From positions 40,862,191 through 40,926,190 of the forward strand of contig NC_088302.1 of NCBI RefSeq assembly GCF_032854445.1: a DNA stretch of 64,000 nt. Direction: 5' to 3'. The notes under the pieces were generated by a model, which was not told the DNA's origin, made no database searches, and saw only the letters and a program-made list of their open reading frames with translations. This DNA is from Liolophura sinensis. Its lineage: Eukaryota; Mollusca; Polyplacophora; Chitonida; Chitonidae. Below are positions 1 through 12,300 of the stretch, one piece after another (the first letter of the stretch is position 1; every line of letters begins with the position of its first letter). Made by a program: the position numbers and the translations under genes.

Positions 1-108
1 AGGAGAGGAAACCACCATGACCTGGACTTGAACTCACCCCAATTGCCTTGATGAGAGGCTCCTAGGTCATTGTGCTGTACTAGCCCACTAACCACTGACA
101 AGAGCTAC
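1..108 (-). mobile_element. SINE family 1, tRNA-like head fragment
   Basis: Reverse complement of the tRNA-like head of the window's commonest SINE, cut by the left edge. It keeps the 'gacttgaactca' B-box region and the 'ggctcctaggtcattg' segment. Confidence 0.7.
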
Positions 109-342
109 ACTATTGAGAAGAATTACTACAACTGTATATCTTATCAGCCAAAAACATGTTTGTACAACTAAATTCACATACATGTACACAGGTCATTATG
201 GGCATAAATGGTTCCATGGCTACACTTAAGTAAATAAGGATACAGTCATGTACATAGAAACATGAACAGTTCATAAATGTATGTGAGAATAGGCTTTCCT
301 TTTCGATAACGTTTAATAAATAGTGGAAACAGTACAGGTTAC

Positions 343-3300
343 CTCAATGTATGCCTTTAAATCCACTAGATTGATAACCATGCCTGTTATTGGGTCAACC
401 TATAAAAAGAGAACATCAACCACAATAAATGGCAGACATACAGGCATTCCAAATAAGTACAAAAGTGCTCGGGAGCAGGCTACTAGCACATCACTAGCAC
501 AACTTTAGCACGCTTCTAGTATATAACTACCATTTCATCAGCTACTTGTACACTGAATAACAGATACAGCCCAAAACAGGATGAAGGTGCTCAGGGGCAA
601 CCTACCAGCACAAGACTAGCTCAACTTAAGCATGCTTCTAATATATAACTACCATTTCATTAGTTACACAGAATAGCAGATGCAGCCCCAATCAGAATGA
701 AGGTGCTTGGTGGCAGACTTCAGCATAGTCATGTATTCCATTTGGACATTTGTTTTCTCACACTCACTTGTAGAATGATGGACTGTGTTATGGGTGGAAG
801 ACATCAGAGTGCCCAGAGGGAGCCACCAGAAAGACCAGAGGAACACACCAGAGAGCCCAGAGGGAGCCACCAGACAGCCCAGAGGGAGCCACCAGAGTGC
901 CCAGAGGGAGCCACCAGTGTCCTGAGGGAGCGACCAGAGTGCCCAGAGGGAGCGACCAGAGTGCCCTGAGGGAGCCACCAGAGTGCCCAGAGGGAGCCAC
1001 CAGAGTGTCCTGAGGAGCCACCAGAGTGCCCAAAGGGAGCCACCAGAGTGTCCTGAGGGATCCACCAGAGTGTCCAGCGGAAAACAACATAGTGCCCAGA
1101 GGAAGACAACAGTGCCCAGATGGAGTCATCAGTGCCCAGAGAAGGCAACAGAGTGCCTAGAGGGAGCCACCAGAGAGCCCAGAGAAGGCAACAGAGTGCC
1201 TAGAGGGAGCCACCAGAGAGCCCAGAGGAAGACACCAGAGTGCCCAGTTGGAACACACCAGAGAGCCCGGAGGAAGACACCAAAGTGCTCAGAGGGAGCC
1301 ACCAGAGACCCCACAGGAAGACACCAGAGTGCCCAGAGGGAACCACCAGTGCCCAGAGGGAGCCACCAGAAAGACCAGCGGAACACACCAGACAGCCCAG
1401 AGGGAGCCACCAGAGTGTCCAGCGGAACACAACATAGTGCCCAGAGGAAGACAACATAGTGCCCAAAGGAAGACAACATAGTGCCCAGAGGAAGACAACA
1501 GTGCCCAGACGGAGTCATCAGTGCCCAGAGAAGGCAACAGAGTGCCTAGAGGGAGCCACCAGAGATCCCAGAGGAACACACCAGTGCCCAAAGGGAGCAA
1601 TCAGAGTACCCAGAGGGAGCCACCTGAGAGCCCAGAGGAACACACCAGAGTGCCCAGAGGAACACACCAGAGTGCCAAGAGGAAGACACCTGATTTTGGT
1701 AAGAAACTAACAACCAGGTGAAGCCAAGACAAATCGCTGTCATTTTCGCCTGAAAGATACAGCTGAAGAAGACAGAGTTGGGTTTGAGTCTGTAAGCACA
1801 TTGGTCAGGGGCCGATTGCCGCTGTAGCCAGAACAAATCTTTTATCTGAGCCAGTGAAACACAATAAATACTTTTGGAAATAGCACTCCATTTGTTTCCC
1901 TGTACACACTTGTTATATACTCACTGGTCCCCTGACAATTACTTCCACTGAAATGAAAATAAAAAAAATATATATATAAATAAATCAATAAAAATGATCA
2001 AATTTAAAGACAACATGTTTTGGCACAATTACCCACTACAACCTAAATTAAAATTGAACACCATAAGCTAATTCAGAGGATTTTTCTTCCACGGGGTCTG
2101 CCAGCAGCCTTGAGGATGGTCATGGATTTTCCTTCGGGTTTGCCCTGTCTCCTTCCACCATAATGCAATTTCTATGAGATACCAAAGCCATATCTAGAGC
2201 CATTCTAGTCCTGGAAAACTTTTGGGCATGCAAACTAATCAAACTGTAGTATAAACCAACAAATAATTTGAACCAAGATATCACAGTTTACCACAAAAAT
2301 TTAGTTTTTACACAAAATTTGATCATCCACCGACTTTAAAGTCATCACGTTGATTTTCCATTTTAATAATTTTTGGTATTTGGGATCTAAACCTTGATTT
2401 TTTCTGGATATAGCCATGTATACCTGCAAACAATTTACAGTGATTGATATTTATTTTGCCTTATTTATGTTTTCATCACCTGGGTACTCACCTTTGTAAT
2501 TATGACCATGGCCATTAGGGTTATTACACTTCCCGAAAATGTCCACATTGTCCTTCTCACTTAGCTTCTGGCTACAAATGGTTAAAAACGTATGCAAAGT
2601 CAATACACTTCTTTCAGGTATACCAATATTAACAGATACACAGAAAAAATAATATTTCTACAACAAATATGTGTAAAAAATACTTTAGAAGTAACAAGTA
2701 ATCTTTTTTCTCTTTTAATGATCAGTAAATTATTCATATCTGCTATTTCCATTTCGTGGGCCTCTGTTGATGAAAGGGTTAGGACAACAATATGGTCGCT
2801 GTGAGCTCAAGCCCAGCTGGCAGCTGGCTTCCTCTCCAGCCATAAGTGGTAAGGTCGAAGCAACCTTCAGATGGTCAGGCGTTTACACCCCCTCCCCCTT
2901 CCACCCCCCCGGTTTCTTCCCACCATAATGCTGGCTGCCATCATATAAGTGAAATATTCTTGAGTACGGCATAAAGCAACAATCACATAAATGTTTCTTA
3001 TTCTCTATAGTTATTTATTAATATGTATTTTATGCTTACTTATTCATTTGAATGATGTTAAACACCATCGTCAATCATTTTTTGACTTACATTGAGGTGT
3101 TCAGGATAATAAGTGGAGGAAATTGAAGTGGCCGGGATAAACCACTGACCTTAGTGATAAGTTTCCCAATATGTGACATACAGACAAAATGGTCTTCAAG
3201 GAATGTAAGACTGTGCAGATGGCAGCAGCAATCAGTGTCATTGACTAATTACTGTTATCAAAAGGAGTGGGGAATACAGGTAGTCCCTGTCCATGACTGG

Positions 3301-3799
3301 GTTTGATCTCACACTCCATGTCTTATTGTGTCCCTTGGTTGGGGAGTTGTGCATCTTACCACAGAGTCATGTCCTGCTTCCTATTTTCTCTATGTTTTTT
3401 TTTACTGATACATCTTCACACTAAATAGCTAAATAAAAATTGAGACACATCATGAACAGTCTTACTCTGCACATAATATGATAAATCACTTAAAATTTGC
3501 ACTAAGGACAAAGCTGCACTCCCTGAAAAGTGTTTGAAGTTAGTTAAGAGGAAAAACAAAGTTCCAGCACCAAAAGAAAAATTTATGCCATTTATCTGTC
3601 TCTAAAAATGGCCTTTTTGAGGTAAAATTTTAGGTGGCCATGTTAATGTGTAAATTACATCAGTTATGTATAAACAATGTGAGGAGTGCTTCACATATCA
3701 GTATACCACACCAGCTGTTCAGAGCACTCACCTGTGTAATCTATGGCATGCACTGAAACTCTCTGTTCGACTCACAAACACAACTGGACGACCGTCCAT
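343..3799 (-). CDS. PTS: 6-pyruvoyl-tetrahydropterin synthase, exons 1-4 (3' part beyond left edge)
   Basis: PTPS converts 7,8-dihydroneopterin triphosphate to 6-pyruvoyl-tetrahydropterin, the second step of tetrahydrobiopterin synthesis in the cytosol. Seen on the minus strand: exon 1 3799-3732 (ATG, then SFSACHRLH), exon 2 2571-2492 ([15 protein letters not shown]), exon 3 1947-1925 (VEVIVRGP) and exon 4 399-343 ([15 protein letters not shown]). All have AG/GT flanks and compatible phases. The family's zinc ligands appear as His19, His44 and His46, and the catalytic Cys as Cys38. The catalytic Asp-His pair would be in exon 5, outside the window. As I recall the human gene, exons 3 and 4 are also 23 and 57 nt, which fits exactly. 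The start is the first ATG in frame and gives an N-terminus slightly shorter than the human one. The gene faces away from MSTO1, 1.6 kb apart. Intron 3 carries a 0.9-kb minisatellite. Confidence 0.92.
780..1690. repeat. ~22-bp minisatellite in PTS intron 3
   Basis: About 40 imperfect head-to-tail copies of a unit like 'agagtgcccagagggagcca' plus 'cc'. They are interrupted by variants ('gaagacaacagtgccc', 'gaacacaccagag'), giving a patchy higher-order pattern. Long open frames here on both strands are composition artefacts of a low-complexity, stop-poor unit; no splice sites or domains support coding. Confidence 0.93.
1925..1947 (-). CDS. PTS: PTS 23-bp microexon (exon 3)
   Basis: A 23-nt exon between a 'catttcag' acceptor and a 'gtgagt' donor on the minus strand. 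It completes a split Val codon and encodes EVIVRGP, the strand between HGHNYK and VDPITGM. The size equals what I recall for human PTS exon 3, so its boundaries look conserved over long evolutionary time. Confidence 0.88.
2087..2172 (+). mobile_element. SINE family 1, degenerate piece
   Basis: Diverged body segment recognisable by 'gccagcagccttgaggatgg' and 'ccaccataatgc'; head and tail are gone. It lies between PTS exons 3 and 2. Confidence 0.5.
2782..2992 (+). mobile_element. SINE family 1 copy
   Basis: Body and tail of the family: 'ggtcgctgtgagctcaagcc', 'cccaccataatgctggctgc', then 'attcttgagtacggcat'. Interrupted by a C-rich stretch. In PTS intron 1. Confidence 0.8.
3270..3372 (-). mobile_element. 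tRNA-like repeat head (another SINE family)
   Basis: Reads 'tccatgactgggtttgatct' then '...accacagagtcatgtc'. A second copy with the same layout is at 43295-43390. The inverted 'gggtttgatct' looks like a decayed B box. The family is not named; only the two-copy similarity is seen. Confidence 0.4.
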
Positions 3800-4229
3800 C
3801 TTGATCCCTACGAGGTTCAACGCACTTACCTGCAAACATAGTTTTATATAATGATAGATTTGGTAGGAAAGCTACATGTACCCAAAACCTCATCTGTAGG
3901 AGAAACATAAATGCAAACCTTCAACTTAATACGTTAAGTATCTTAAGAATGGACTCTAATCATGCTAATACACAAGGCATGACAGACAGGAACACCACCC
4001 TTGTCTTATTGTGCTTTAAATGTAGGCCTACAAGTATGCAAAACCTTAGCTCAAAATATGTAGTACTGATACTCTTTGAAGTACCTCTCTTCAAATTTAC
4101 CTCTACATTGCTTTAACTGTTACTGGGAAGCAATGCCAGTGTAGACATTGATGGGCGTGACATAAAATATGGTAAAAATGAATACAACCAAACATCCCAT
4201 CCTTCAACAAGGAATCATCAATATCCCCA

Positions 4230-5870
4230 CCCTTCCACTGTTTTAAGGTCTCTGGTGTTATAAACACTAGTGAAGAGTCAACTCTCACATGGTTTCCTAG
4301 ATGGTCTTGCATGAAATTTGCTCAGGATAACTTGCCTTTCACCAACATGACATATATTACATATCTGCAAGTAGTCACCACGTGTGAGAAAGTGTGTCAG
4401 TCACTTGCCAAAGGCCTGTTGTCATATGCACTTGATAAAATTTAAATATTCTTGAGTACGGTGCTAAACCCGTCTGCTACTGTTAGCTAAGTAAAAAGAC
4501 TCTAAAATACAGGTAATGCTGGGAAATTAGGTTCATGTCATAAAGACTTTCACTTTTAAAAATAGTGTATTGAAAACTATCTAACATTATTTCCTTATCA
4601 TACCCATTTAATTCGTACCGGTATATGGTAAATTACCAATATATCTTAGCCACGTCCCCAACCCCCAATCCCGAGCAGAAGAATATTCTGTAGCACATTT
4701 GCTAGCCAAAATATATGACCATTGACCTGTGCAATGTTAACACTGTCAAGACGTGTTACAATAACATATCTACAGAATGTACCAAGATGCTGCAGGCAAC
4801 ATCACCCATCTGTCATCACTCACTCATTCACTCAGCATTGTACGGTACTCAAATGACTCAAACGTGAAAATAGGTGATGAGCATAATGGTAGGATGCACT
4901 GACGTCTCACTGTGGCCACTATCAGTAAGTGTTGATTTAGGTGATGTCGGATGTGATTGTCAAACAATTCAAGTTATACTGTGCATGACATGTCACCATC
5001 AACTTACACTGCTGTCTTCTTTTTTTTCACTTTCCCCCCTTTCATCTGAAACTTTCGAGGCGAGCACTCTATGAGTTTTATAACCTAGACATATAACCGA
5101 AAAACATATAGCCGAGTTACCCCATTTGATTTAAAATTGGGCAAAAACTATCTTAAATATTTATATAAATAAATATCTACGGCGCGAGTTGAAACTGTAG
5201 AAAAAATTGTTCTAATTTATGGAAGAAAAAAAGTATTCATTTTTATTCAGGTGATTTTCAATTCTGCTTTTTGCTGAAATCTGTCATCTAAACTATGATT
5301 GGTTCAAATACAACGCAGCCGAAGAAACCGGAAGCACATGGGTTGTCAATGATGCTATGATCAGAGAAATTATGATTTCTGCTCTTAAAAATGAGTCTCA
5401 GGGAGATTGTAACGCTTCAAGTGGGACATTATTCAAACTTTGTTGGAACACATTGGTGGAATTTGCAGGTATGACCTGAAGCTGTAAGAAAATTCGAAAA
5501 TTCGCGCGAAGCCTTGTATTTGAAACAACAACAACGTTCGCCATCCACATACATAGTAGTCCGAATTTTCTGACTAGAACTTGCAGTAGATATTGTCATA
5601 GGCCCCACCGCATGCTGCAGTATAGTCAGGAGAACGCTCCGTTTGAAAAAATGAACGAAAATGAAAATTTTCAAACAACGTTGCTGAGGCTAAATTACCC
5701 ACCTCATCATCTTGTTTAAGCCCATCTAGGTGCACCCAGTGTGGTACTTCAAAATTCTGACATTCATCGTAACACTGAGTCCATCGCCATCTCTCAAACA
5801 AATCGCCCCAATCTGCGCACTCCAACTCGATGGAGCTGATCTCAATAAGGGCCATGCTCACGGCACTCAA
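4230..5870 (-). CDS. Possible two-exon minus-strand gene overlapping MSTO1 exon 1 (unrecognised)
   Basis: Not a recognised family. An open stretch on the minus strand begins with ATG at 5870 (or the next ATG, giving [18 protein letters not shown]) and runs through [11 protein letters not shown] and [11 protein letters not shown] possible donor 'gtaatt' follows a GAT GAT GAG GTG G end near 5690. A second open stretch at about 4294-4230 follows a 'catctag' acceptor in matching phase and reads [19 protein letters not shown]. The joined text looks protein-like, with Trp, Cys and acidic residues unlike nearby noncoding DNA. However, the acceptor tract is weak, no downstream donor is clear, and the proposed intron would contain MSTO1 exon 1 on the other strand. 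It could be chance open frame or old transposon debris. Confidence 0.22.
4440..4490 (+). mobile_element. SINE family 1 tail fragment
   Basis: Only the 3' tail motif 'atattcttgagtacggtg' plus flank remains. Confidence 0.5.
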
Positions 5871-8800
5871 ACTGGCTGTTTTGAAGACGAGTTATATTAA
5901 CGTGTAACTTTCTACGTCACTAGTTACATCAGTTCATTCATGCTTTGCTGAAAGAGGTTGGCCAAATATGGAACAGACCCTTTTCAGCTGTAGTTCACTT
6001 GACAAAATCATGTGACACGCACATGAGCATTCAACCCTGATCGTGTTCGCCTGTCTTAAAAGCATTTGAAAAGCATGTTCTACCTTATCAATTTGAGTAG
6101 TGTAGTGGTGTAAGCAACCGGCTACGGACTCGACATGCTGTCTAATGGAAGTTCGAATCCAAAGCATTTCACAACAAGTTAAGTAAATCCTTTCAAAAAA
6201 GGTATAAATCGCAAAGCCGTGTCATATAAAGGACACAGACACGTGACAGAAACTAGAATAATAAACATAGTATTTACACTGTGTTTCTTTGTACGCAAAT
6301 TGAACGTCTCCCCATTCAATATTAACCAATGAAAAATCAGTAAAAGCACCTGACCATGGGAAAACAAATGACGTCAAAATGCACATGGAAGTCAACATGT
6401 AAATGTAACCTTTGCCCTTACAACTCCCCCCCCCCAAACTTATTAGTTCAGTTAACTTAAAGGTAGAGTTTTTTTTCAGTGTTTTTTGTTATTTGCCTGC
6501 GTCAATGTTTCGTCATTGAATTCAAAAGCGCTGTAGATCCATTTTACAAGGCACTTTGCAGAACAAAGTTGACCATTAAATCTACTCGGATACAGCAGCA
6601 CGCTGATTTCTGGTGTGCATGAAAGGGAATAGTACCTGTATTATCAGTCCTGCAAATGTAAATCCATTCCTTGAAATGTTGTTAAAATCTGCAGAAATAT
6701 TTCCTTCTAGCTCATCAAAATAGCTTTATGCTCTCATGTCGAGTCGGGTGCACTAAAATCTCAGGACCGCACCCCAAAAGATGCGTGAATCAACTTAACA
6801 CAAAAAGACCATGCAACCAGTCCTAAAGGACAACTTCAGCGATGATTTCAAATAAGTCATAGTGGTTGTAGAATAGAAAAAAGAATTTGCCCGTTCCAGT
6901 CAAGGCTTGTGGCTATCCAAGAACAATATTTTGACGAATTAAGTCTCCCAAACCTCGTCTCCATTCACGCTTTCACTCCTACCGGGATTGCCACCCATGT
7001 GTATGCACGAACTGCTTATGTCACACATATGTCATATATTGATAAGTTCACATTTGTATTATACATATACAGCTATGAACAGGCCATGGTCAACTGGTTA
7101 GAAGTGCTTGACTTTTAGTTGCCAGGACAAATGGTCTTCCACAAATATAGTGTGCATATCCATATATCCTGGCTTCCTTACTGGCCGTATGTGGAAAGGT
7201 CTGCAAGCAACCTGCGGATGGGCGCAGGCTCCACCGGGCTCTGCATGGTTTCCACTCACCATAATGCTGGTCGTCGTATAAGTGAAATATTCTTGAGTAC
7301 GCCGTAAAACACCAATCAGATAAATAAATAAATAAATCAACCGTATGTAGGAAATTTTGTCAGTAACTTGCTTTAGGACAGTGGGTAATTACGCCAGGCA
7401 TTCAAGTTTCCTCCACCCATGAGGCTAACTGTCATTGTAAAAATCCACTCCAAAATTGTCAAATATGGTGTTCGGCAACAGAAAGATAAATAAATGTGTA
7501 TATATCTTTACCAGAATGACTGTTTCACTCCCCCACCCCAACCCCTGCCCACTCCACACCCCTCAATGACCACAAGATTGTCATAGTCACTATGAACAGC
7601 CCAAGAGGCTGAATTTAGCATGCTAAGAGTAGCATGTTTTCTCTGTTAAATAGTTCTCTATAGTACACTTGCCCATTATGCGAAGTTTGGAAAATATTAC
7701 ATGCATTCAAGTCTTAAATATGTTGTTGAATAAGACCATCACAAGAGAGAATTAAAGGAGAAGAAAACTTAAAAACATGACATTACAGGCTGAAAAGAGC
7801 ACATTTTTTTCTATCTGGTGTTGCCTGCTGCATAATTTTGCCGTTTTTCCTCGCCATACACGTAAAGCCTGAAGACGGCAAAGCTGGCATAAATCGCTGA
7901 GTCCATTGCGTCCTCCATCTTTAACACCCAGTAATGTATGCTGAGCTTGTGTTGCCTCTCAGCCAATGAGAGTCGTTAAAACTGCTGGCTTGTTTGTGTA
8001 AACTCGGAACCTACGTCCAACATTCCGGTTTCCTGATCAACAAGCGGAAAACGAACTGTACTGTTCACTACCTTCAGGAGAGAAGAGTTCTACCGGAAAT
8101 GTACAAACTGCACTTAGGCAAAATGGAGTTGCTCACAGTGGATTTTGGCGCTGACTTTATTTATAATTTATCAATTTGAGGTACATATTAGAATGTTTTT
8201 TTATGGCATGCACCTGCGAGGAAAAGCATACTCTTTTTAATGGTATTTGATTGATATTTAAATTTTTTTCTCCTTTAAGAGAATTTGTATAGAACTGTTC
8301 ATTTTTTCAGGAGGCATCTTTTGTATATGATACAAAATCCTCACCAGCAGATAAAGAAATAAACCATGATGTGTTGTTCAGAGAGGGGAGGAATCTTATG
8401 GTAAGATCTTCTGAAAGGCTTTAAATTTGTTGTTTGGCAGTAAACAAAACTTGGAACTACAGAAAGCTTGAATTAAGTTATGTTTATTTGCCAACGTTTT
8501 ACGCAAATTTGAAAAGGGTTTGTGTGTATTTATTTTTAATCTTTTATTATCCTCTTGCATTTGTTAACAGTGTTTGAGATGATGTTTTTCCCTACCTATT
8601 TATGTACATGTACTGGGCTTTGTTTTGCTTGATGGTGATGCATTGGCAAATTACTTGTGATGTGTCACATCTGATATACTTTAGTTGTATTTGGCAGAGT
8701 TGTGTTTATATTATTATTATTATTTGTTATTATGTTTATATAGTAGATTTTACGTTATGCACATCAAGTGATGTCATTTAATACATGATCATCACCACTG

Positions 8801-9251
8801 ATATCTGTAGTTGTGTATTACCAGGGATGTCACATTCATGTCACATTTTATATCCATAATATAGGAGTTTGATGTTCCAACTCTTTGACATTAAAGGTAA
8901 AACAGTCCTACTGTATCATGTGGCTTGTAATGTGACGTTACCTTGGTTGACGCCAATTTACTGATCACTTATCTCACCTTGTTCCAGAGGCACAGATGAC
9001 ACCTCTTCCTTTAGAAACTTCTCAAGTTCATAAATTTCATCTCCTCAATTTTCTACATTATTCATTGACCCTAAATAACTTTTTATGAAACTTTGAGCCC
9101 ATGTTATAGTAAATGTAATCAAAAATAGTTGCCTCACATCCTTGACAGGTCACATGTTTATATAGCAAGACGTTTTTTTACCTTTAGCGAGTTCAAACAC
9201 CAAACTCCAAACTCCCCTTTGTTTTGCAAACCAGTGTTACATTTTTATCGT

Positions 9252-9307
<56 letters not shown>

Positions 9308-12300
9308 GCATATATGTGGTTGGGTTTTACAGTGGAATGTCACATCAAATACATAATATCTGGTTTTGTTCTACACAATGATGTCACAGTCACATCTTGC
9401 CCAGTGTCAAGAGTTTTATTTATAAAGTGACCTCACATCATATCTCTTATCTGTGACTTTGTTTTTACAGGCTGATGTTACATTCACACCACATCTGATA
9501 TCTGTTGACTTCAGATCATATTTTTTATCTGTGACTTTGTTTTTACAGGCTGATGTCACATTTACACACATTTGTTGAACTTGCATAATATCTCTTATCT
9601 GTGACTGTGTTTACAGACTGATGTCACATTCACACACATCTGTTGACCTCACATCATATCTCGTCTGTGACTTTGTTGTTACAGGCTGATGTCACATTCA
9701 CACACATCTGTTGACCTCACATCATTTCTCTTATCTGTGACTTTGTTGTTACAGGGTGATGTCACATTCACACCATGCCTGATGTCTCTTGACCTCACAT
9801 CATATCTCTTATCTGTGACTATGTTGTTACAGGGTGATGTCACATTCACACCACGCCTGATATCTGTTGACCTCACATCATATCTCTTATCTGTGACTTT
9901 GCTTACAGACTGATGTCACATTCACACACATCTGTTGACCGCACATCATATCTCTTATCTGTGACTTTGTTGTTACAGGCTGATGTCACATTCACACACA
10001 TCTATTGACCTCACATCATATCTCTTGTCTGTGACTTTGTTGTTACAGGTTGATGTCACATTCACACCATGCCTGATATCTGTTGACCTCACATCATTGC
10101 TCTTAATTGTGACTTTGTTGTTACAGGGTGATGTCACATTCACACACATCTGTTGACCTCACATCATATCTCTTGTCTGTGACTTTGTTGTTACAGGGTG
10201 ATGTCACATTCACACCACACCTGATATCTGTTGACCTCACATTATTGCTCTTAATTGTGACTTTGTTGGTACAGGGTGATGTCACATTCACACCATGCCT
10301 GATATCTGTTGACCGCACATCATATCTCTTATCTGTGACTTTATTGTTACAGGGTGATGTCACATTCACACACATCTGTTGACCTCACATCATATCTCTT
10401 GTCTGTGACTTTGTTGTTACAGGGTGATGTCACATTCACACCACACCTGATATCTGTTGACCTCACATCATTGCTCTTAATTGTGACTTTGTTGTTACAG
10501 GGTGATGTCACATTCACACCACGCCTTATATCTGTTGACCTCGCATCATATCCCTTTTCTGTGACTTTGTTGTTACAGGGTTATGTCACATTCACACCAC
10601 ACCTAATATCTGTTGACCTCACATCATATCTCTTGTCTGTGACTTTGTTGTTACAGGGTGATGTCACATTCACACCACACCTGATATCTGTTGACCTCAC
10701 ATCATTGCTCTTAATTGTGACTTTGTTGTTACAGGGTGATGTCACATTCACACACATCTGTTGACCTCACATCATATCTCTTATCTGTGACTTTGTTGTT
10801 ACAGGGTGATGTCACATTCACACCACACCTGATATCTGTTGACCTCGCATCATATCCCTTTTCTGTGACTTTGTTGTTACAGGGTGATGTCACATTCACA
10901 CCACACCTAATATCTGTTGACCTCACATCATATCTCTTATCTGTGACTTTGTTGTTACAGGGTTATGTCACATTCACACCACACCTAATATCTGTTGACC
11001 TCACATCATATCTCTTATCTGTGACTTTGTTGTTACAGGGTGATGTCACATTCACACCACACCCTATATCTGTTGACCCCACATCATATCTCTTGTCTGT
11101 GACTTTGTTGTTACAGGGTGATGTCACATTCACACACATCTGTTGACCTCACATCATATCTCTTGTCTGTGACTTTGTTGTTACAGGGTGATGTCACATT
11201 CACACCACGCCTGATATCTGTTGACCTCACATCATATCTCTTATCTGTGACTTTGTTGTTACAGGGTGATGTCACATTAACACCACACCTGATATCTGTT
11301 GACCTCACATCATATCTCTTGTCTGTGACTTTGTTGTTACAGGGTGATGTCACATTCACACCACGCCTGATATCTGTTGACCTGAAGGACAGCCTTAACA
11401 CACTCCGTCAAGAGGGGACGCTGTATGATGTTAAGCTTGAGGAGGATGTTAACTGGTAAGGCTGGGGTTGTCTTCAGTTTTAAATTGGACAGCATGGAAA
11501 GTGTGTAGGTTGATGTTTAAATTGAGGCGTGGAAATCATATGTGCATCTAGAGTTATCCATTCTTAATCTTGTTAATTGGGAAAATTTGCCACTTTATGT
11601 AAAATGCTGACCTAAAATGCTGACCACTGGGAACATAACTTCTTTTTGGCAACAATGTTACTGATTGAAGCTTAATGAGTTGTTGCCTAATAAAGGTTTA
11701 GTGTGTGTTTACTAATGCTGTATGGTTTTGTTATGTTCCATATCTGGTATCTTTGCAGATACATTTAATGTCAGCAGCACAGCAATCACACTATAGTTTT
11801 ATTCAAATAGCAACAGTAAAAAAGGTAAAAAACAGTGATGACTTAAAAACCATAAATGCATCAGTAATTACAACAACTTCTGCAGAATGCTGTCACTAAT
11901 CACTAGGGCTGCATTTTGCTGTGTCAACAACTTTTTGAATTGCTATACATAATGTTTTCTGATGGAATACTTATGTAATTTTGCCAGTGTTTACAGTCTA
12001 AAGTTATGTTGCTTCATTGTAGGGAAGGGGATGTAACTCTGCACAATTCCATCTTCACTCCCAAAAATAAATTCTTACAAGACCTTGAAAAAGAAGATGT
12101 AGGTACCCATATATCAATTTCTTTTTTGCGTTTGTTGTATTAAAAGTTTAATTCCAAGTATTCATATACATTATGGCAGAATTTGGAAAATCCTTTTTAT
12201 TTCATTTTAAAAGTTATTTCATTGATTGCAGTTAATAATTATTTGAAGGTTTTCTTTTACATGCTATCACATTTTAAGATGTGTATGTTTGAACTGACTT

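Noticed and set aside
664-1710. Long open frames rich in [16 protein letters not shown] or [12 protein letters not shown] on both strands
   Set aside because: They come from the ~22-bp minisatellite inside PTS intron 3; no domain, start context or splice sites.
9679-11340. Open frames of [26 protein letters not shown] repeats as a separate repeat protein
   Set aside because: The repeat is the intron 2/exon 3 junction of MSTO1. Only the last copies connect in frame to a real exon, so it is treated as possible alternative splicing, not a gene.
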